Below, in pieces: positions 46,334 through 55,828 of a stretch of 64,000 bases of DNA. Made by a program: the position numbers and the translations under genes. Source of the stretch: Marinomonas shanghaiensis (lineage in GTDB: Bacteria; Pseudomonadota; Gammaproteobacteria; Pseudomonadales; Marinomonadaceae); contig NZ_QGOK01000005.1 in assembly GCF_003259175.1 (NCBI RefSeq), positions 186,001-250,000 on the forward strand, in the 5' to 3' direction. The notes below the pieces were generated by a model. It did no database searches. It was given only the letters and a program-made list of their open reading frames with translations, and had not been told where the DNA came from. Position 1 is the first letter of the stretch; the number at the start of each line of letters is the position of its first letter.

Positions 46334-47062
46334 ATGTCGATGAAAGTCGAAAGCCCTGAAGTGGCAGACATCAAAGCAAATTTAGCGCAAGTGACAGAGC
46401 AAATTGATCAGCTCGTCCAGCAGTCCCGTAGGCCGCAAGGCAGCGTACGCTTATTGGCCGTCAGTAAGACGAAGCCTCTGTCTGCCTTATCGGCGGCTTA
46501 TGAAGCAGGACAAAGAGCATTTGGTGAAAACTATGTGCAGGAAGCCGTGGAGAAATACCATGCTTTATCGCATTTAACGGATATAGAATGGCACTTTATT
46601 GGTCCGATTCAGTCCAATAAATCACGTCTTATTGCTGAAACCATGCATTGGGTGCATTCCATTGACCGTGAGAAAATTGCTCGCCGTTTGAGTGAACAAC
46701 GCATTGAAGGGTTACCGCCCTTGAATGTGTGTATTCAGGTCAATATTAGTGGCGAAGAAAGCAAAGCTGGCATCGCGTTGTCAGACGTAGATGGTATGGT
46801 TGCTTTGATAAAGACTTTGCCAAATTTACGCCTTCGAGGTCTGATGGCCATTCCAGCACCGCAAGAAAGCCATGCGGCGCAATGTGCCGTATACGCGCCA
46901 TTGGTCGAGGCTTTTGTTGATTTATCAAAATCCGATAGCATGATAGACACCTTGTCGATTGGCATGTCAGGCGACTTAGCCGCAGCGATTGAATCGGGTA
47001 GTACCATGGTGCGTGTAGGAACCGCTATTTTTGGTGAGCGCGATTATTCCGCGAAAGCGTAA
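46334..47062 (+). CDS. yggS: PLP homeostasis protein YggS/PLPBP
   Basis: 242 residues, fold III PLP-binding barrel. Lys in L-L-A-V-S-K-T-K-P near 48, then F-G-E-N-Y-V-Q-E-A, W-H-F-I-G-P-I-Q-S-N-K, and S-I-G-M-S-G-D-L. The protein buffers PLP and affects amino acid balance. Followed by proC and yggT as in many proteobacteria. Confidence 0.95.
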   Translation: MSMKVESPEVADIKANLAQVTEQIDQLVQQSRRPQGSVRLLAVSKTKPLSALSAAYEAGQRAFGENYVQEAVEKYHALSHLTDIEWHFIGPIQSNKSRLIAETMHWVHSIDREKIARRLSEQRIEGLPPLNVCIQVNISGEESKAGIALSDVDGMVALIKTLPNLRLRGLMAIPAPQESHAAQCAVYAPLVEAFVDLSKSDSMIDTLSIGMSGDLAAAIESGSTMVRVGTAIFGERDYSAKA

Positions 47063-47131
47063 ATGGCACCCGTGTGTATTTTAAATAAACAGGCGATGGT
47101 CTGCTTAAATGATGAACAGAGTAGGTATAAA

Positions 47132-47962
47132 ATGACACCAAATATCGCCTTTATCGGCGTGGGAAACATGGCAAGATCGATTTTTAGTGGCATGTTAGCA
47201 AGTGGCTATCCTGCCGAAAAAATTATCGGCACTTCTCGAACCGCAGAAAAACGTGATTACTATCACCAGCAGTATGGTATTGCCATGTTGGAAGATAATG
47301 ATGCGGCTGTGAGTCAAGCGGATGTTGTTGTGTTGTGTGTGAAGCCTGCGCAAATGCAAGATGTGATTGAAGCCTTTTCCGCCTCTGTGCGTGATGATCA
47401 ATTGTTTGTCTCTGTGGCTGCGGGCATTGAACTCGCGTCATTGGGGCATTGGCTAGGTAAGCCAGTTGCGGTTGTGCGCAGTATGCCAAACACACCGTCA
47501 CAAATTGGTGCTGGTATGACCGGATTGATTGCGAATGCTCATACAAACGCTGACCAAAAAAATTGGGTGAGTGAGTTGTTTTCCAGCATTGGTCACTCAG
47601 TTTGGGTCGAAAACGAAGCGCACATGCACACGGTGACCAGTTTATCGGGCAGTGCTCCAGCGTATTTTTTCCGCTTTATTGAAGCCATGATCAAAAATGC
47701 GCAGCAGCAAGGCATGGATGAAAAAACCAGCCGTGAGTTGGCCAGTCGAACCATGTTAGGTGCCGCGCGCATGGTGATAGAACTGGACGAGCCTATTGCT
47801 CAGTTACGTCAGAACATCACCTCGCCAAAAGGCACGACAGAGCAGGCCTTGTTATCTTTTGAGGCATCTGATATCGATAAAATTGTGGCCGATGCGATGA
47901 CAGCTTGCGTTAACCGGTCTAAAGAAATGGCACAAAACTTTTCTGTGAAGAAACCCAATTAA
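47132..47962 (+). CDS. proC: Pyrroline-5-carboxylate reductase
   Basis: 276 residues from ATG 47132. NADPH motif I-A-F-I-G-V-G-N-M-A, V-V-R-S-M-P-N-T-P, and the C-terminal signature S-P-K-G-T-T-E-Q-A-L. Last step of proline synthesis. An in-frame ATG at 47063 would add 23 residues not seen in the family, so 47132 is preferred. Confidence 0.95.
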   Translation: MTPNIAFIGVGNMARSIFSGMLASGYPAEKIIGTSRTAEKRDYYHQQYGIAMLEDNDAAVSQADVVVLCVKPAQMQDVIEAFSASVRDDQLFVSVAAGIELASLGHWLGKPVAVVRSMPNTPSQIGAGMTGLIANAHTNADQKNWVSELFSSIGHSVWVENEAHMHTVTSLSGSAPAYFFRFIEAMIKNAQQQGMDEKTSRELASRTMLGAARMVIELDEPIAQLRQNITSPKGTTEQALLSFEASDIDKIVADAMTACVNRSKEMAQNFSVKKPN

Positions 47963-47974
47963 GGACTATAGAAG

Positions 47975-48517
47975 ATGTACTCGGATCCATTTGTTATGCT
48001 CGTGAAGGTTATCTGTAACCTTTACTTATTTATTGTATTGTTGCGTTTGGTACTTCAGTTGACCCGTGCGGATTTTTACAATCCGATTAGCCAAGGCATT
48101 GTAAAAGCGACGAGCCCAATTGTCCTGCCTTTACGTAAGGTGGTTCCGGCTATTGGGCGTTTGGATACGGCCTCTTTGGTGTTGGCATTAGGCGTGCAGT
48201 TGCTGACGGTCTTCTTGGTGGTACTGATTAATGGTGTGGCGATTTCACCAGTCAGTTATGCTATTTTTACCTTAGCGGGCACGTTATACCATTTGTTGGA
48301 TTTGTATTTTTGGGCCATGCTTATTTCGGTAATTCTCAGTTGGGTAGCACCGACAGCGAATCACCCAGGTGCGTTGCTTGTTGGGCAAATTACGGCGCCT
48401 TTATACCGTGCTTGTCAGCGCGTGATTCCGACCTTGGGTGGGTTAGATTTGTCGCCTATTTTTATCTTTTTGGCGATCTCGTTTTTGAAGCAAGTGCTAG
48501 CGCCATATAGTATTTAA
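47975..48517 (+). CDS. yggT: YggT family membrane protein
   Basis: 180 residues, two YggT repeats of paired hydrophobic helices, each with the motif pattern R-A-D-F-Y-N-P-I-S or S-W-V-A-P with following P-L. Role linked to osmotic shock or membrane integrity; not well defined. 12 bp after proC, in the same operon. Confidence 0.9.
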   Translation: MYSDPFVMLVKVICNLYLFIVLLRLVLQLTRADFYNPISQGIVKATSPIVLPLRKVVPAIGRLDTASLVLALGVQLLTVFLVVLINGVAISPVSYAIFTLAGTLYHLLDLYFWAMLISVILSWVAPTANHPGALLVGQITAPLYRACQRVIPTLGGLDLSPIFIFLAISFLKQVLAPYSI

Positions 48518-48549
48518 TTTGGTTGGTAGTATTGAGTTTGAGACAATAA

Positions 48550-49173
<624 letters not shown>

Positions 49174-49231
49174 CGTCTGTTTTATTTAGTTCTGCTGCTT
49201 AGCGCCTGTGCCATTATCGCAGCGGTTTTAG

Positions 49232-49492
<261 letters not shown>

Positions 49493-49547
49493 CCAATAGG
49501 GTGTTGCCGCTATCGACACAAATAGTTTTATATTTTTAGCCGGAATA

Positions 49548-51248
49548 TTGTTGCTAGTCAGTATTCTGGCCAGCTCTTTTACGGTACGCGTTGGCTTACC
49601 TTTGTTGCTTGTTTTTCTCGGAATGGGGATGTTGGCAGGTGAAGAGGGAATTGGCCAACTGGACTTTGACAACCCAAGCCTCGCCTTTTTTGTGGGCAAC
49701 CTTGCCCTCGCTGTCATTCTTCTGGATGGCGGTATGCAAACCAAGACCAGCACCTTTCGTGTGGCCCTATGGCCATCCTTATCCCTTGCCACATTAGGCG
49801 TGGTTTTTACTACCGCCACGGTAGGCGTCTTTGCGGCGTGGCTGCTGGATGTAAAACTGATTTACGGTTTATTGCTTGGGGCAACGGTCGGCTCGACCGA
49901 TGCCGCCGCAGTGTTTAGCTTATTGCGCAACAGCGGTGTAAAGCTAAATGAGCGTGTGGGTGGCACATTGGAAATAGAATCCGGTGCCAACGATCCGATG
50001 GCGATTCTGCTGGTGGTGATGCTCACGGGGTTGCTGCAAAGTTCTGACCAATTAAGTGTGCTCTCTTTTCTGGGTCAAATGATCCAACAATTTGCCATTG
50101 GTGGCGTGTTAGGTCTACTGGGTGGCAAGCTGCTTTTAATGATATTACGCCGTGTGCCCTTAATAGAAGGTTTGTACGCGCTGTTGATTATATCCTTTGG
50201 TTTGGCAATTTTTTCCGGTGCAAACATGATCGGCGGCAGTGGTTTTCTTGCCGTTTATTTGGTGGGCTTAACGGTCGGTAACGGTCGCATTAAACAGCTA
50301 GATTCTATTTCTCAGGTCATGGATGGTTTGGCGTGGTTGGCACAAGCGGGCATGTTCTTATTGCTTGGTTTGTTGGTTACGCCGTCTAGTTTATTGAGCC
50401 ATGGGTGGCAGGCGATCACCATTGCGGCATTTTTGATTTTTGTGGCACGTCCTTTGGCGGTGATGACGTGTTTATTGCCGTTTGATTTCCGTTGGTCAGA
50501 ACGCTTCTATATCAGCTGGGTCGGATTGCGTGGTGCGGTGCCTATTGTATTGGCGCTTTATCCGATTATTGCTGGGCTGTCTAACTCAGAATTACTGTTT
50601 GAAATCACCTTCACTGTGGTGCTGATCTCCTTGTTGCTGCAGGGATCGACTGTGCCATTGGTTGCTCGTTGGTTAAAAGTGGTGGTGCCGCCTGCGCCTG
50701 CGCCAACGACGCGCTTCTCCTTGATCAATGATGCCGATTCGCACCACTCATTAGAATTGTACGAGTTTTTAGTGCAGACGGAAAAAGTGCGTATTCCGGC
50801 TTCGATTGTGCAAAACGTACCCAGTGCAACCGTGTCTACACCGCAGTTGGTATCGCTTGTTCGTGATCAAAAACCCATCGTGGTGAACGCGGATACCGTC
50901 TTGCAGCTAGGTGATAGAATTTGGATGCTGTTGCATCCAGAAGATGTGAACGATGTCGCGCAGATTTTTTCTCAGCAAGCGTCTGGCTCTTTCTTACTGC
51001 AGAACTTCTTCGGTGAGTTTGCCATTCGTGGGGATGCGCCTCTGATCGACCTCGCAAAAGTCTACGGTGTGCCGCTAGAGGGCATTGCTCCAGAAGACAC
51101 CGCGGCGGAACTGCTACAGCGTCAATTAGGTAAACATCTGGTGGTGGGGGATAGGGTGCGCTTTGGTAATATTCGCCTAACCATTCGCCAAATGGATGGC
51201 AACCAAATTGAGATCATTGGGCTTAAACTGCAAGATAAATCAGCCTAA
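49548..51248 (+). CDS. nhaP2: Cell-volume K+/H+ antiporter, NhaP2 (CvrA) type
   Basis: 566 residues from TTG 49548. CPA1 family: N-L-A-L-A-V-I-L-L-D-G-G-M, G-A-T-V-G-S-T-D-A-A-A-V-F-S, E-S-G-A-N-D-P-M-A, then a C-terminal TrkA_C/CorC-HlyC-like regulatory tail. It exports K+ or other monovalent ions in exchange for H+. The reading frame is open to 49500, and the family N terminus aligns to an ATC at 49512 with AGGGTG 8 nt upstream, so the true start may be a rare ATC. See finding. Confidence 0.9.
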   Translation: MLLVSILASSFTVRVGLPLLLVFLGMGMLAGEEGIGQLDFDNPSLAFFVGNLALAVILLDGGMQTKTSTFRVALWPSLSLATLGVVFTTATVGVFAAWLLDVKLIYGLLLGATVGSTDAAAVFSLLRNSGVKLNERVGGTLEIESGANDPMAILLVVMLTGLLQSSDQLSVLSFLGQMIQQFAIGGVLGLLGGKLLLMILRRVPLIEGLYALLIISFGLAIFSGANMIGGSGFLAVYLVGLTVGNGRIKQLDSISQVMDGLAWLAQAGMFLLLGLLVTPSSLLSHGWQAITIAAFLIFVARPLAVMTCLLPFDFRWSERFYISWVGLRGAVPIVLALYPIIAGLSNSELLFEITFTVVLISLLLQGSTVPLVARWLKVVVPPAPAPTTRFSLINDADSHHSLELYEFLVQTEKVRIPASIVQNVPSATVSTPQLVSLVRDQKPIVVNADTVLQLGDRIWMLLHPEDVNDVAQIFSQQASGSFLLQNFFGEFAIRGDAPLIDLAKVYGVPLEGIAPEDTAAELLQRQLGKHLVVGDRVRFGNIRLTIRQMDGNQIEIIGLKLQDKSA

Positions 51249-51261
51249 GCCCAACCTTGAT

Positions 51262-52365
51262 TTACGCCTTAAAGTACTGGCCGATCTCTTCTAGCGAAGG
51301 GATCACCTGATCGTCATTGATCAGAATAATCAAGCCTTCGGCTTCTATCGTAGCGAAGGTTTGTGGGTGCGTAACAATATCACCGTTTTTACGCACATAG
51401 CCCAATGCTGTACCAATGTCTTTTTGGATGAGCGTGGTGACCACCTCAGCCCAAGTGACACCGCTCAAATGCACATTAAGGCGAATTGTATGATCCCCTT
51501 GGTGTCGGAACAAATCTTCCAATACTTGCTCTGTACCAGGCGCAATCAATGAACGTACCAACATTTCAGGGTAAGCGCGAACGGGGCGAATTACGGCTTT
51601 TGCGCCTGCTGCTTTGAAGCGAGGACGATTCGAGTCATTAATCGCTTCGGTCATGATAAAAGCTGGTGACTGCAACGCCTTAATACGATGCAGCGCATCA
51701 AAGGTAAGACTGTCTGAATCGCTGTCTTGCGTATCTTTGCAAAGTACTATGATGTATTTCGCCTTGTGAGCGCCTGCGGACTCCAGCATGCCATCTTCCA
51801 GCGCATCGCCTGTATGGTGAACCACGCCGTGAGACCTAAGCTCGATTGGCAAGCCCTCTGGAAAGGCCGTAGTCAATATTTGTATTGGAATATCTTCAAG
51901 TTCTGGGGTGAGGCTTATTTGATTGATCAGAAGCCCCAGATAGCGTTCTGCATCGTATTTAGGGGTATTGATGATAAGTATATGGTTTTGCATGTCATCC
52001 CACTTTACACGGCCTTTAATACGCATCTCTTTGCGCATTAGCCGGATTTCAACATAGTCACTGGCGATTTGGGCGAGTAGGGTAATGCCCATCCCGTAAA
52101 TAAGCACAATGGTAGAGAACTGGCCCCAAAAGGTCACGGCCGAGATATCACCGTAACCCGTTGTGCTGGCAGACGTCATGGTCAGCCAGAAAGCTTGCCA
52201 CCAATCCAAATCTTCAAAAAAAATCATCGCGATACTGTGTAACGCAATGACCCCCGCCAAAAACAAAAAACGCTTTTTTAAATCGCCCGCTTCGTGCAAA
52301 TGCACTTTTTTACGAAATTGGCGACGACTGTTCTTTTTCTTTAAAAGCAGCGCAAGAGAATTCAT
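51262..52365 (-). CDS. Two-TM potassium channel with TrkA-N/RCK-like domains
   Basis: 367 residues from ATG 52363-52365 (GAGG 5 nt upstream). An ion-channel pore with selectivity filter T-T-G-Y-G-D near 86 is flanked by two TM segments. Two cytosolic nucleotide-binding-like regions follow (~115-250 and a C-terminal ~290-360), the RCK gating layout. Probably K+ selective. 14 bp after trmL, in one operon. Confidence 0.87.
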   Translation of the reverse strand: MNSLALLLKKKNSRRQFRKKVHLHEAGDLKKRFLFLAGVIALHSIAMIFFEDLDWWQAFWLTMTSASTTGYGDISAVTFWGQFSTIVLIYGMGITLLAQIASDYVEIRLMRKEMRIKGRVKWDDMQNHILIINTPKYDAERYLGLLINQISLTPELEDIPIQILTTAFPEGLPIELRSHGVVHHTGDALEDGMLESAGAHKAKYIIVLCKDTQDSDSDSLTFDALHRIKALQSPAFIMTEAINDSNRPRFKAAGAKAVIRPVRAYPEMLVRSLIAPGTEQVLEDLFRHQGDHTIRLNVHLSGVTWAEVVTTLIQKDIGTALGYVRKNGDIVTHPQTFATIEAEGLIILINDDQVIPSLEEIGQYFKA

Positions 52366-52379
52366 TGTGCCTCTTTGGG

Positions 52380-52853
52380 TTATTCGCTGGCGGCTGGCAT
52401 TGCATAACCCAGCTGACGCCAAGATTCATACACCATCACCGCGACAGTATTAGAAAGGTTCAAACTGCGAGAGTTCGCTTGCATCGGCAAACGCAAACGT
52501 TGGGCAGGCGGTAACGCTTCAATAAACTCGGCTGGCAAACCGCGTGTTTCAGGGCCAAAGACCAAAACATCGTTTTCAGCAAAGCAAGCTTCACTGTGCG
52601 TACGGCTGCCCTTCGTTGTTAACGCGTAGACAGTGCCTATCTCGTTTTGATCAACAAACGCCTGAAAGTCTGGGTAGCGTTTTAGGCGCGTGAACTCATG
52701 ATAGTCTAAACCTGCTCGGCGTAGCTTCTTGTCGTCTAGGTCAAAGCCAAGAGGTTCGATCAGATGCAAATGAAAGCCGGTGTTGGCACACAATCGAATC
52801 ACATTGCCCGTATTGGGTGGAATTTCAGGTTGGTAAAGTACAATATGCAGCAT
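52380..52853 (-). CDS. trmL: tRNA (cytidine(34)-2'-O)-methyltransferase
   Basis: 157 residues from ATG 52851-52853. SPOUT knot motifs: [10 protein letters not shown] near the N terminus, F-G-P-E-T-R-G-L-P, and [10 protein letters not shown]. It methylates the wobble base in tRNA-Leu. Leads into the potassium channel gene. Confidence 0.95.
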   Translation of the reverse strand: MLHIVLYQPEIPPNTGNVIRLCANTGFHLHLIEPLGFDLDDKKLRRAGLDYHEFTRLKRYPDFQAFVDQNEIGTVYALTTKGSRTHSEACFAENDVLVFGPETRGLPAEFIEALPPAQRLRLPMQANSRSLNLSNTVAVMVYESWRQLGYAMPAASE

Positions 52854-52972
52854 AGGTTTATCTCCTTGATATAGGAAGATAATACCAGACCAACGCAAGA
52901 AACTAAGTTTTTAATTTTTTTTCAAAAAAACTATTGACCCGTAAAAAGGTTTCTCTATAATACGCCCCACTT

Positions 52973-53048
52973 GCCCAGATAGCTCAGTCGGTAGAGCAGA
53001 GGATTGAAAATCCTCGTGTCGGCGGTTCGATTCCGTCTCTGGGCACCA
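52973..53048 (+). tRNA. tRNA-Phe (GAA), copy 1
   Basis: 76 nt with encoded CCA. Acceptor GCCCAGA/TCTGGGC, D-loop AGTCGGTA, anticodon stem GAGGA/TCCTC with GAA anticodon, T-loop TTCGATT. Identical to copy 2 at 53135-53210. Confidence 0.98.
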
Positions 53049-53059
53049 TGATTAAGAGA

Positions 53060-53089
53060 AAGCCTGCTATTTTTAGCAGGCTTTTTTTT
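53060..53089 (+). terminator. Terminator between the two tRNA-Phe genes
   Basis: AAGCCTGCTA (53060-53069) pairs with TAGCAGGCTT (53074-53083), followed by a T run. Confidence 0.88.
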
Positions 53090-53134
53090 GGTTAAATCGG
53101 TTTCTTATTCATAAAAACCGAACTCTTCTTGTTT

Positions 53135-53210
53135 GCCCAGATAGCTCAGTCGGTAGAGCAGAGGATTGAAAATCCTCGTGTCGGCGGTTCGATTCCGTCT
53201 CTGGGCACCA
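53135..53210 (+). tRNA. tRNA-Phe (GAA), copy 2
   Basis: 76 nt, identical to copy 1 at 52973-53048 including CCA. The accessory region to the right starts directly after it. Confidence 0.98.
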
Positions 53211-53570
53211 TTGTAATATTCCCAACTTTTCCCGAATGCTTACTCTTCATTTTTGCATTCTGACGTATTCGTCATTGAGCATTTTAAAATCCCCAACTCA
53301 TCTGAAAGTGCTTATTCGAGCTGTCTTTGTGGGCAAATAGAACGCGACACACCCGAGCCGATTAGTTTTTGATCTGCCCCCAAACTCGCACCCAACTCGA
53401 TTAGCTGGTTAAGTTTTCATCTACTAACATTGAAATCTTGCTTTTTATCTAATAGTATCTGTTCAAGGTTTACTTGCAATTTAGGCCATGTAAACCAAAA
53501 ACGGGGAGAACATTATGTTTATTAAAGATGGATGGGAAGACCGATAACGCTTCCCTAATGCGGAGTGTTA
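53211..53570. other. Non-coding stretch after tRNA-Phe copy 2
   Basis: No supported gene. It contains a half element, TTTTTGATCTGCCCCCAAAC at about 53366-53385, which matches the right end of the GGGGTCAGATC element at 54242 apart from one missing base. No repeat of the tRNA 3' end was seen that would mark an att site. Confidence 0.55.
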
Positions 53571-54071
53571 ATGGAACTAACCTTACTACAAACCTATCTA
53601 AGCCAGATTGATGTAGATACCTGCATTCTAGCGGCAACCGCCCTTGCGGCATTATACTCAATTCGTAGAAACACCGTTATCAACCGTAGACGTGCTACGG
53701 TTGATTTAGTGTTGCATCAAAAAAATGATAACGACCTTAAAGCCGCCAATGACATAGTCAATCCGCTCCTTCGCGCCAAAAGTATTACCAAGTATTCGGA
53801 TCAAGAGTACAAAAATTCTGATCAAAGAAAGGCTATTCTTACCGTACTTAATAACTATGAGTTCATAGCAACTGGTATTAAAGAAGAGGCTTTTGATTTT
53901 AGATTGTATAAGAGGATGCGATACAACATGGTGGTTCGTGATTGGGTGGAGTTTGAGCCTTTTGTCATTGAAATGCGAAAAACCGTGCAACATCCTACGC
54001 TATACCAAGAGTTTGAATCCTTAGTCAAAAGACTCAAAAAATCGCCTCTAAAATCAAACAAGAAGCATTAG
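53571..54071 (+). CDS. DUF4760-like hypothetical protein
   Basis: 166 residues from ATG 53571 (GGAG 5 nt upstream). One N-terminal hydrophobic helix (~18-33), then a charged region with V-D-L-V-L-H-Q-K-N-D and a middle N-Y-E-F-I-A-T-G-I-K-E, the pattern of DUF4760. Function unknown; such proteins are common in accessory regions. No partner in the same orientation. Confidence 0.65.
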   Translation: MELTLLQTYLSQIDVDTCILAATALAALYSIRRNTVINRRRATVDLVLHQKNDNDLKAANDIVNPLLRAKSITKYSDQEYKNSDQRKAILTVLNNYEFIATGIKEEAFDFRLYKRMRYNMVVRDWVEFEPFVIEMRKTVQHPTLYQEFESLVKRLKKSPLKSNKKH

Positions 54072-54136
54072 TAAAACGCTCCTTAGCCTAAGAAAGCTAG
54101 CTTCTGCAGTGTGTCGGTTCGTTAGCTAGGAGTGTT

Positions 54137-54242
54137 GGGGTCAGATCAAGAAACTAGATTTGCATATTTACTTGATTGCACTGAGGATTTGAAGGGCATG
54201 CATAACACTGCCCCCTGATAGATTGGTTTTTGATCTGACCCC
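54137..54242. mobile_element. Small non-autonomous repeat element with GGGGTCAGATC ends
   Basis: The left end (54137-54154) GGGGTCAGATCAAGAAAC matches the complement of the right end (54225-54242) GGTTTTTGATCTGACCCC at 16 of 18. ~106 bp, no gene of its own. Similar GGGGTCAGATC ends flank REP-like elements mobilised by RAYT (Y1) transposases in gammaproteobacteria. It forms the 3' end of the membrane ORF at 54154. Confidence 0.6.
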
Positions 54243-54423
54243 AAACTCTGAAATTTATAAATGGTTTAATCATTATTATGGATTGCTTTTTAGTAAACCA
54301 AGCCTGCCAGATGGTAATAAATAAAGCGCAAACAGCCACGACAACAGTCGCAATGGCGGTAATATCAGAAGTTTGTAGGCCACTCGCTACAGTGGCCGCA
54401 TCGGTAGTTAAGGGTAAATCCAT
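54154..54423 (-). pseudogene. Membrane protein gene truncated by the repeat element
   Basis: N-terminal ~62 residues (start with D-L-P-L-T-T-D-A-A, TM segment A-T-V-V-V-A-V-C-A-L-F-I-T-I-W) read like a small membrane protein; AAGGA precedes the ATG. The last ~27 codons are encoded by the repeat element at 54137-54242, so the native C terminus is lost. It could be a broken member of an immunity or accessory family. 25 bp downstream of higA. Confidence 0.55.
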
Positions 54424-54448
54424 TTAAACAATCCTTATAAAGTCGAGG

Positions 54449-54826
54449 TTAAACCGCTTCTCTCTCTAGTGGGTAATCTTTCACAAGTGCGTCGAGAGGA
54501 ATGTTGAGCCCTTTATTAAGGTTACGAATCATTTTAAGACTGAGGGCTCTTTTTTTATTCAAAACTTCACTTACACGGCTACGTTGGCCGACAAATTCCG
54601 TTAGATCAGCATCTTTAAGTCCCATTTGATCCATGCGAAATTTAATTGCTTCAATAGGATCTGGCGCTTCGATAGCGTGATATTTTTCTTCATAAGCTTC
54701 CACCAATGTCGCGAGTATCTCTATCTCGTCACCTTCAGGTGTATTTGGTTGAACACCACGAAGGCTACGTATGCGGCGTACGGCAGAAGTTAGATCATCG
54801 TCATTTTTAATTGGTTTAATGTTCAT
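54449..54826 (-). CDS. higA: HigA-type antitoxin (HTH/XRE)
   Basis: 125 residues. XRE-like HTH in the C-terminal half: L-T-E-F-V-G-Q-R-S-R-V-S-E-V-L-N-K-K-R. N-terminal acidic region likely binds HigB. 11 bp after higB, in the reverse order typical of higBA. Represses the operon via the palindromes at 55164-55218. Confidence 0.88.
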   Translation of the reverse strand: MNIKPIKNDDDLTSAVRRIRSLRGVQPNTPEGDEIEILATLVEAYEEKYHAIEAPDPIEAIKFRMDQMGLKDADLTEFVGQRSRVSEVLNKKRALSLKMIRNLNKGLNIPLDALVKDYPLEREAV

Positions 54827-54837
54827 CGTTTTTCTCC

Positions 54838-55137
54838 TTAAAGTGAATCCATATCCACTTTGTCATATTGCTCATGAGTGCCTACAAAAAGTACAAAACA
54901 GAGCGAATACGTGTAATCAATCTCTACCGCTAGGCGGTATTTATTCCCATGGATGTTAAAGACAGCTTTGCCATTTTTTAGGATGCTGGCATTCTGATAC
55001 TGTGACTTAACATCGTGAGGCGTCTTCCAATCCGCGTGCTTGGCCTCGTCATGCCATGCTTTTAAAGGCTGTTCAGAGTCTTGGTATTCTTTCCGCTCCC
55101 AGAACTCTCGTAGTGCTTTCTTACTAATGACTCTCAT
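54838..55137 (-). CDS. higB: HigB-type toxin (mRNA interferase)
   Basis: 99 residues. Pattern: L-R-E-F-W near the start, P-L-K-A-W, then the late F-N-I-H-G-N-K-Y-R-L and C-F-V-L-F-V-G-T-H-E-Q-Y-D-K, typical of the HigB_toxin family. It cleaves mRNA on the ribosome. No truncation is seen, so the module looks functional. Confidence 0.88.
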   Translation of the reverse strand: MRVISKKALREFWERKEYQDSEQPLKAWHDEAKHADWKTPHDVKSQYQNASILKNGKAVFNIHGNKYRLAVEIDYTYSLCFVLFVGTHEQYDKVDMDSL

Positions 55138-55163
55138 GTAGCCTCTTCTTTATTTCCTTATGC

Positions 55164-55218
55164 TTCCCATTATGGGAAATATGTTAACATTAATACAATT
55201 ATTTCCCTTTATGGGAAA
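55164..55218. promoter_or_regulatory. Paired HigA operators
   Basis: TTCCCATTATGGGAA (55164-55178) and TTTCCCTTTATGGGAAA (55202-55218) are perfect palindromic arms, each with a 5-nt spacer ending in TAT, with centres 39 bp apart. They lie just upstream of higB. Confidence 0.75.
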
Positions 55219-55289
55219 AGCACTTTTAAGTGAAAGTTACTATAACTCCATACTTTTGCTAAAATATCCAAAACTTAGGGGAGTTAGCC

Positions 55290-55544
55290 ATGCGAGTCAT
55301 TTGTCCACACTGTCACAGCAAAGCCCTGATCACGTCGTCGAACGTACTGTGTGAGACAGTGAAAGACCTGTATTGCCAATGTACCAACACCAAAGACTGT
55401 GGTGCCAGCTTTGTTTACAAGCTTAGCCATTCCCATGATCTAAACCCACCAAGACAAACTACCGTACAAATTGCCATCGCCCTAATAAAAAGCTTGCCAA
55501 TCGAAGAAAGGCAGGCTCTGCAGCGCGATGTGTTTGCTAGTTAA
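55290..55544 (+). CDS. ogr: Ogr/Delta-type zinc-finger protein (P2-like phage late activator)
   Basis: 84 residues. Zn-finger pattern C-P-H-C-H-S near 5-10 and L-Y-C-Q-C-T-N-T-K-D-C near 27-37, with G-A-S-F-V-Y-K. In P2/P4 phages it activates late transcription. A decayed second copy is at 62648-62776. Here it is a remnant of a phage or satellite; few other phage genes remain. Confidence 0.8.
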   Translation: MRVICPHCHSKALITSSNVLCETVKDLYCQCTNTKDCGASFVYKLSHSHDLNPPRQTTVQIAIALIKSLPIEERQALQRDVFAS

Positions 55545-55828
55545 TGGCGTTCTTTATCGTTTTTATCTAACGCCGCGATGATCTTCCTTTGAGTCGTCAA
55601 TAAGCTGTATTCCACACACTTCAATAAGCTACCAATCTGTTCACCTGTGACGCCTATATCGTCTTTAATGGCGTGGGCCGCCATCATCCCCAGCTCATCC
55701 AACGCATCTATTCCAAACGACATGTGGTGCATTTGGCGCTTTATTTCATCAGAGGTGGTCATGTCCAGATTAACGCGGTCAAAATCCACGTCGCCCACAT
55801 CAATCGCATTATTTTTTGAATTACCCAT
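55541..55828 (-). CDS. Small phage-like protein (orf A), unknown
   Basis: 95 residues from ATG 55826-55828 (AAGGAG 7 nt upstream; longer frame to 55897 has no site). Helical, with M-A-A-H-A-I-K-D-D-I-G and S-L-L-K-C-V-E-Y-S-L-L. Convergent with ogr (4-nt overlap). Fragments of it recur at about 62789-62830. Probably part of the phage satellite. Confidence 0.6.
   Translation of the reverse strand: MGNSKNNAIDVGDVDFDRVNLDMTTSDEIKRQMHHMSFGIDALDELGMMAAHAIKDDIGVTGEQIGSLLKCVEYSLLTTQRKIIAALDKNDKERH

Noticed and set aside
53135-53210. tRNA-Phe 3' end as an att site with a matching copy downstream
   Set aside because: No second copy of the tRNA end was found up to the right edge.
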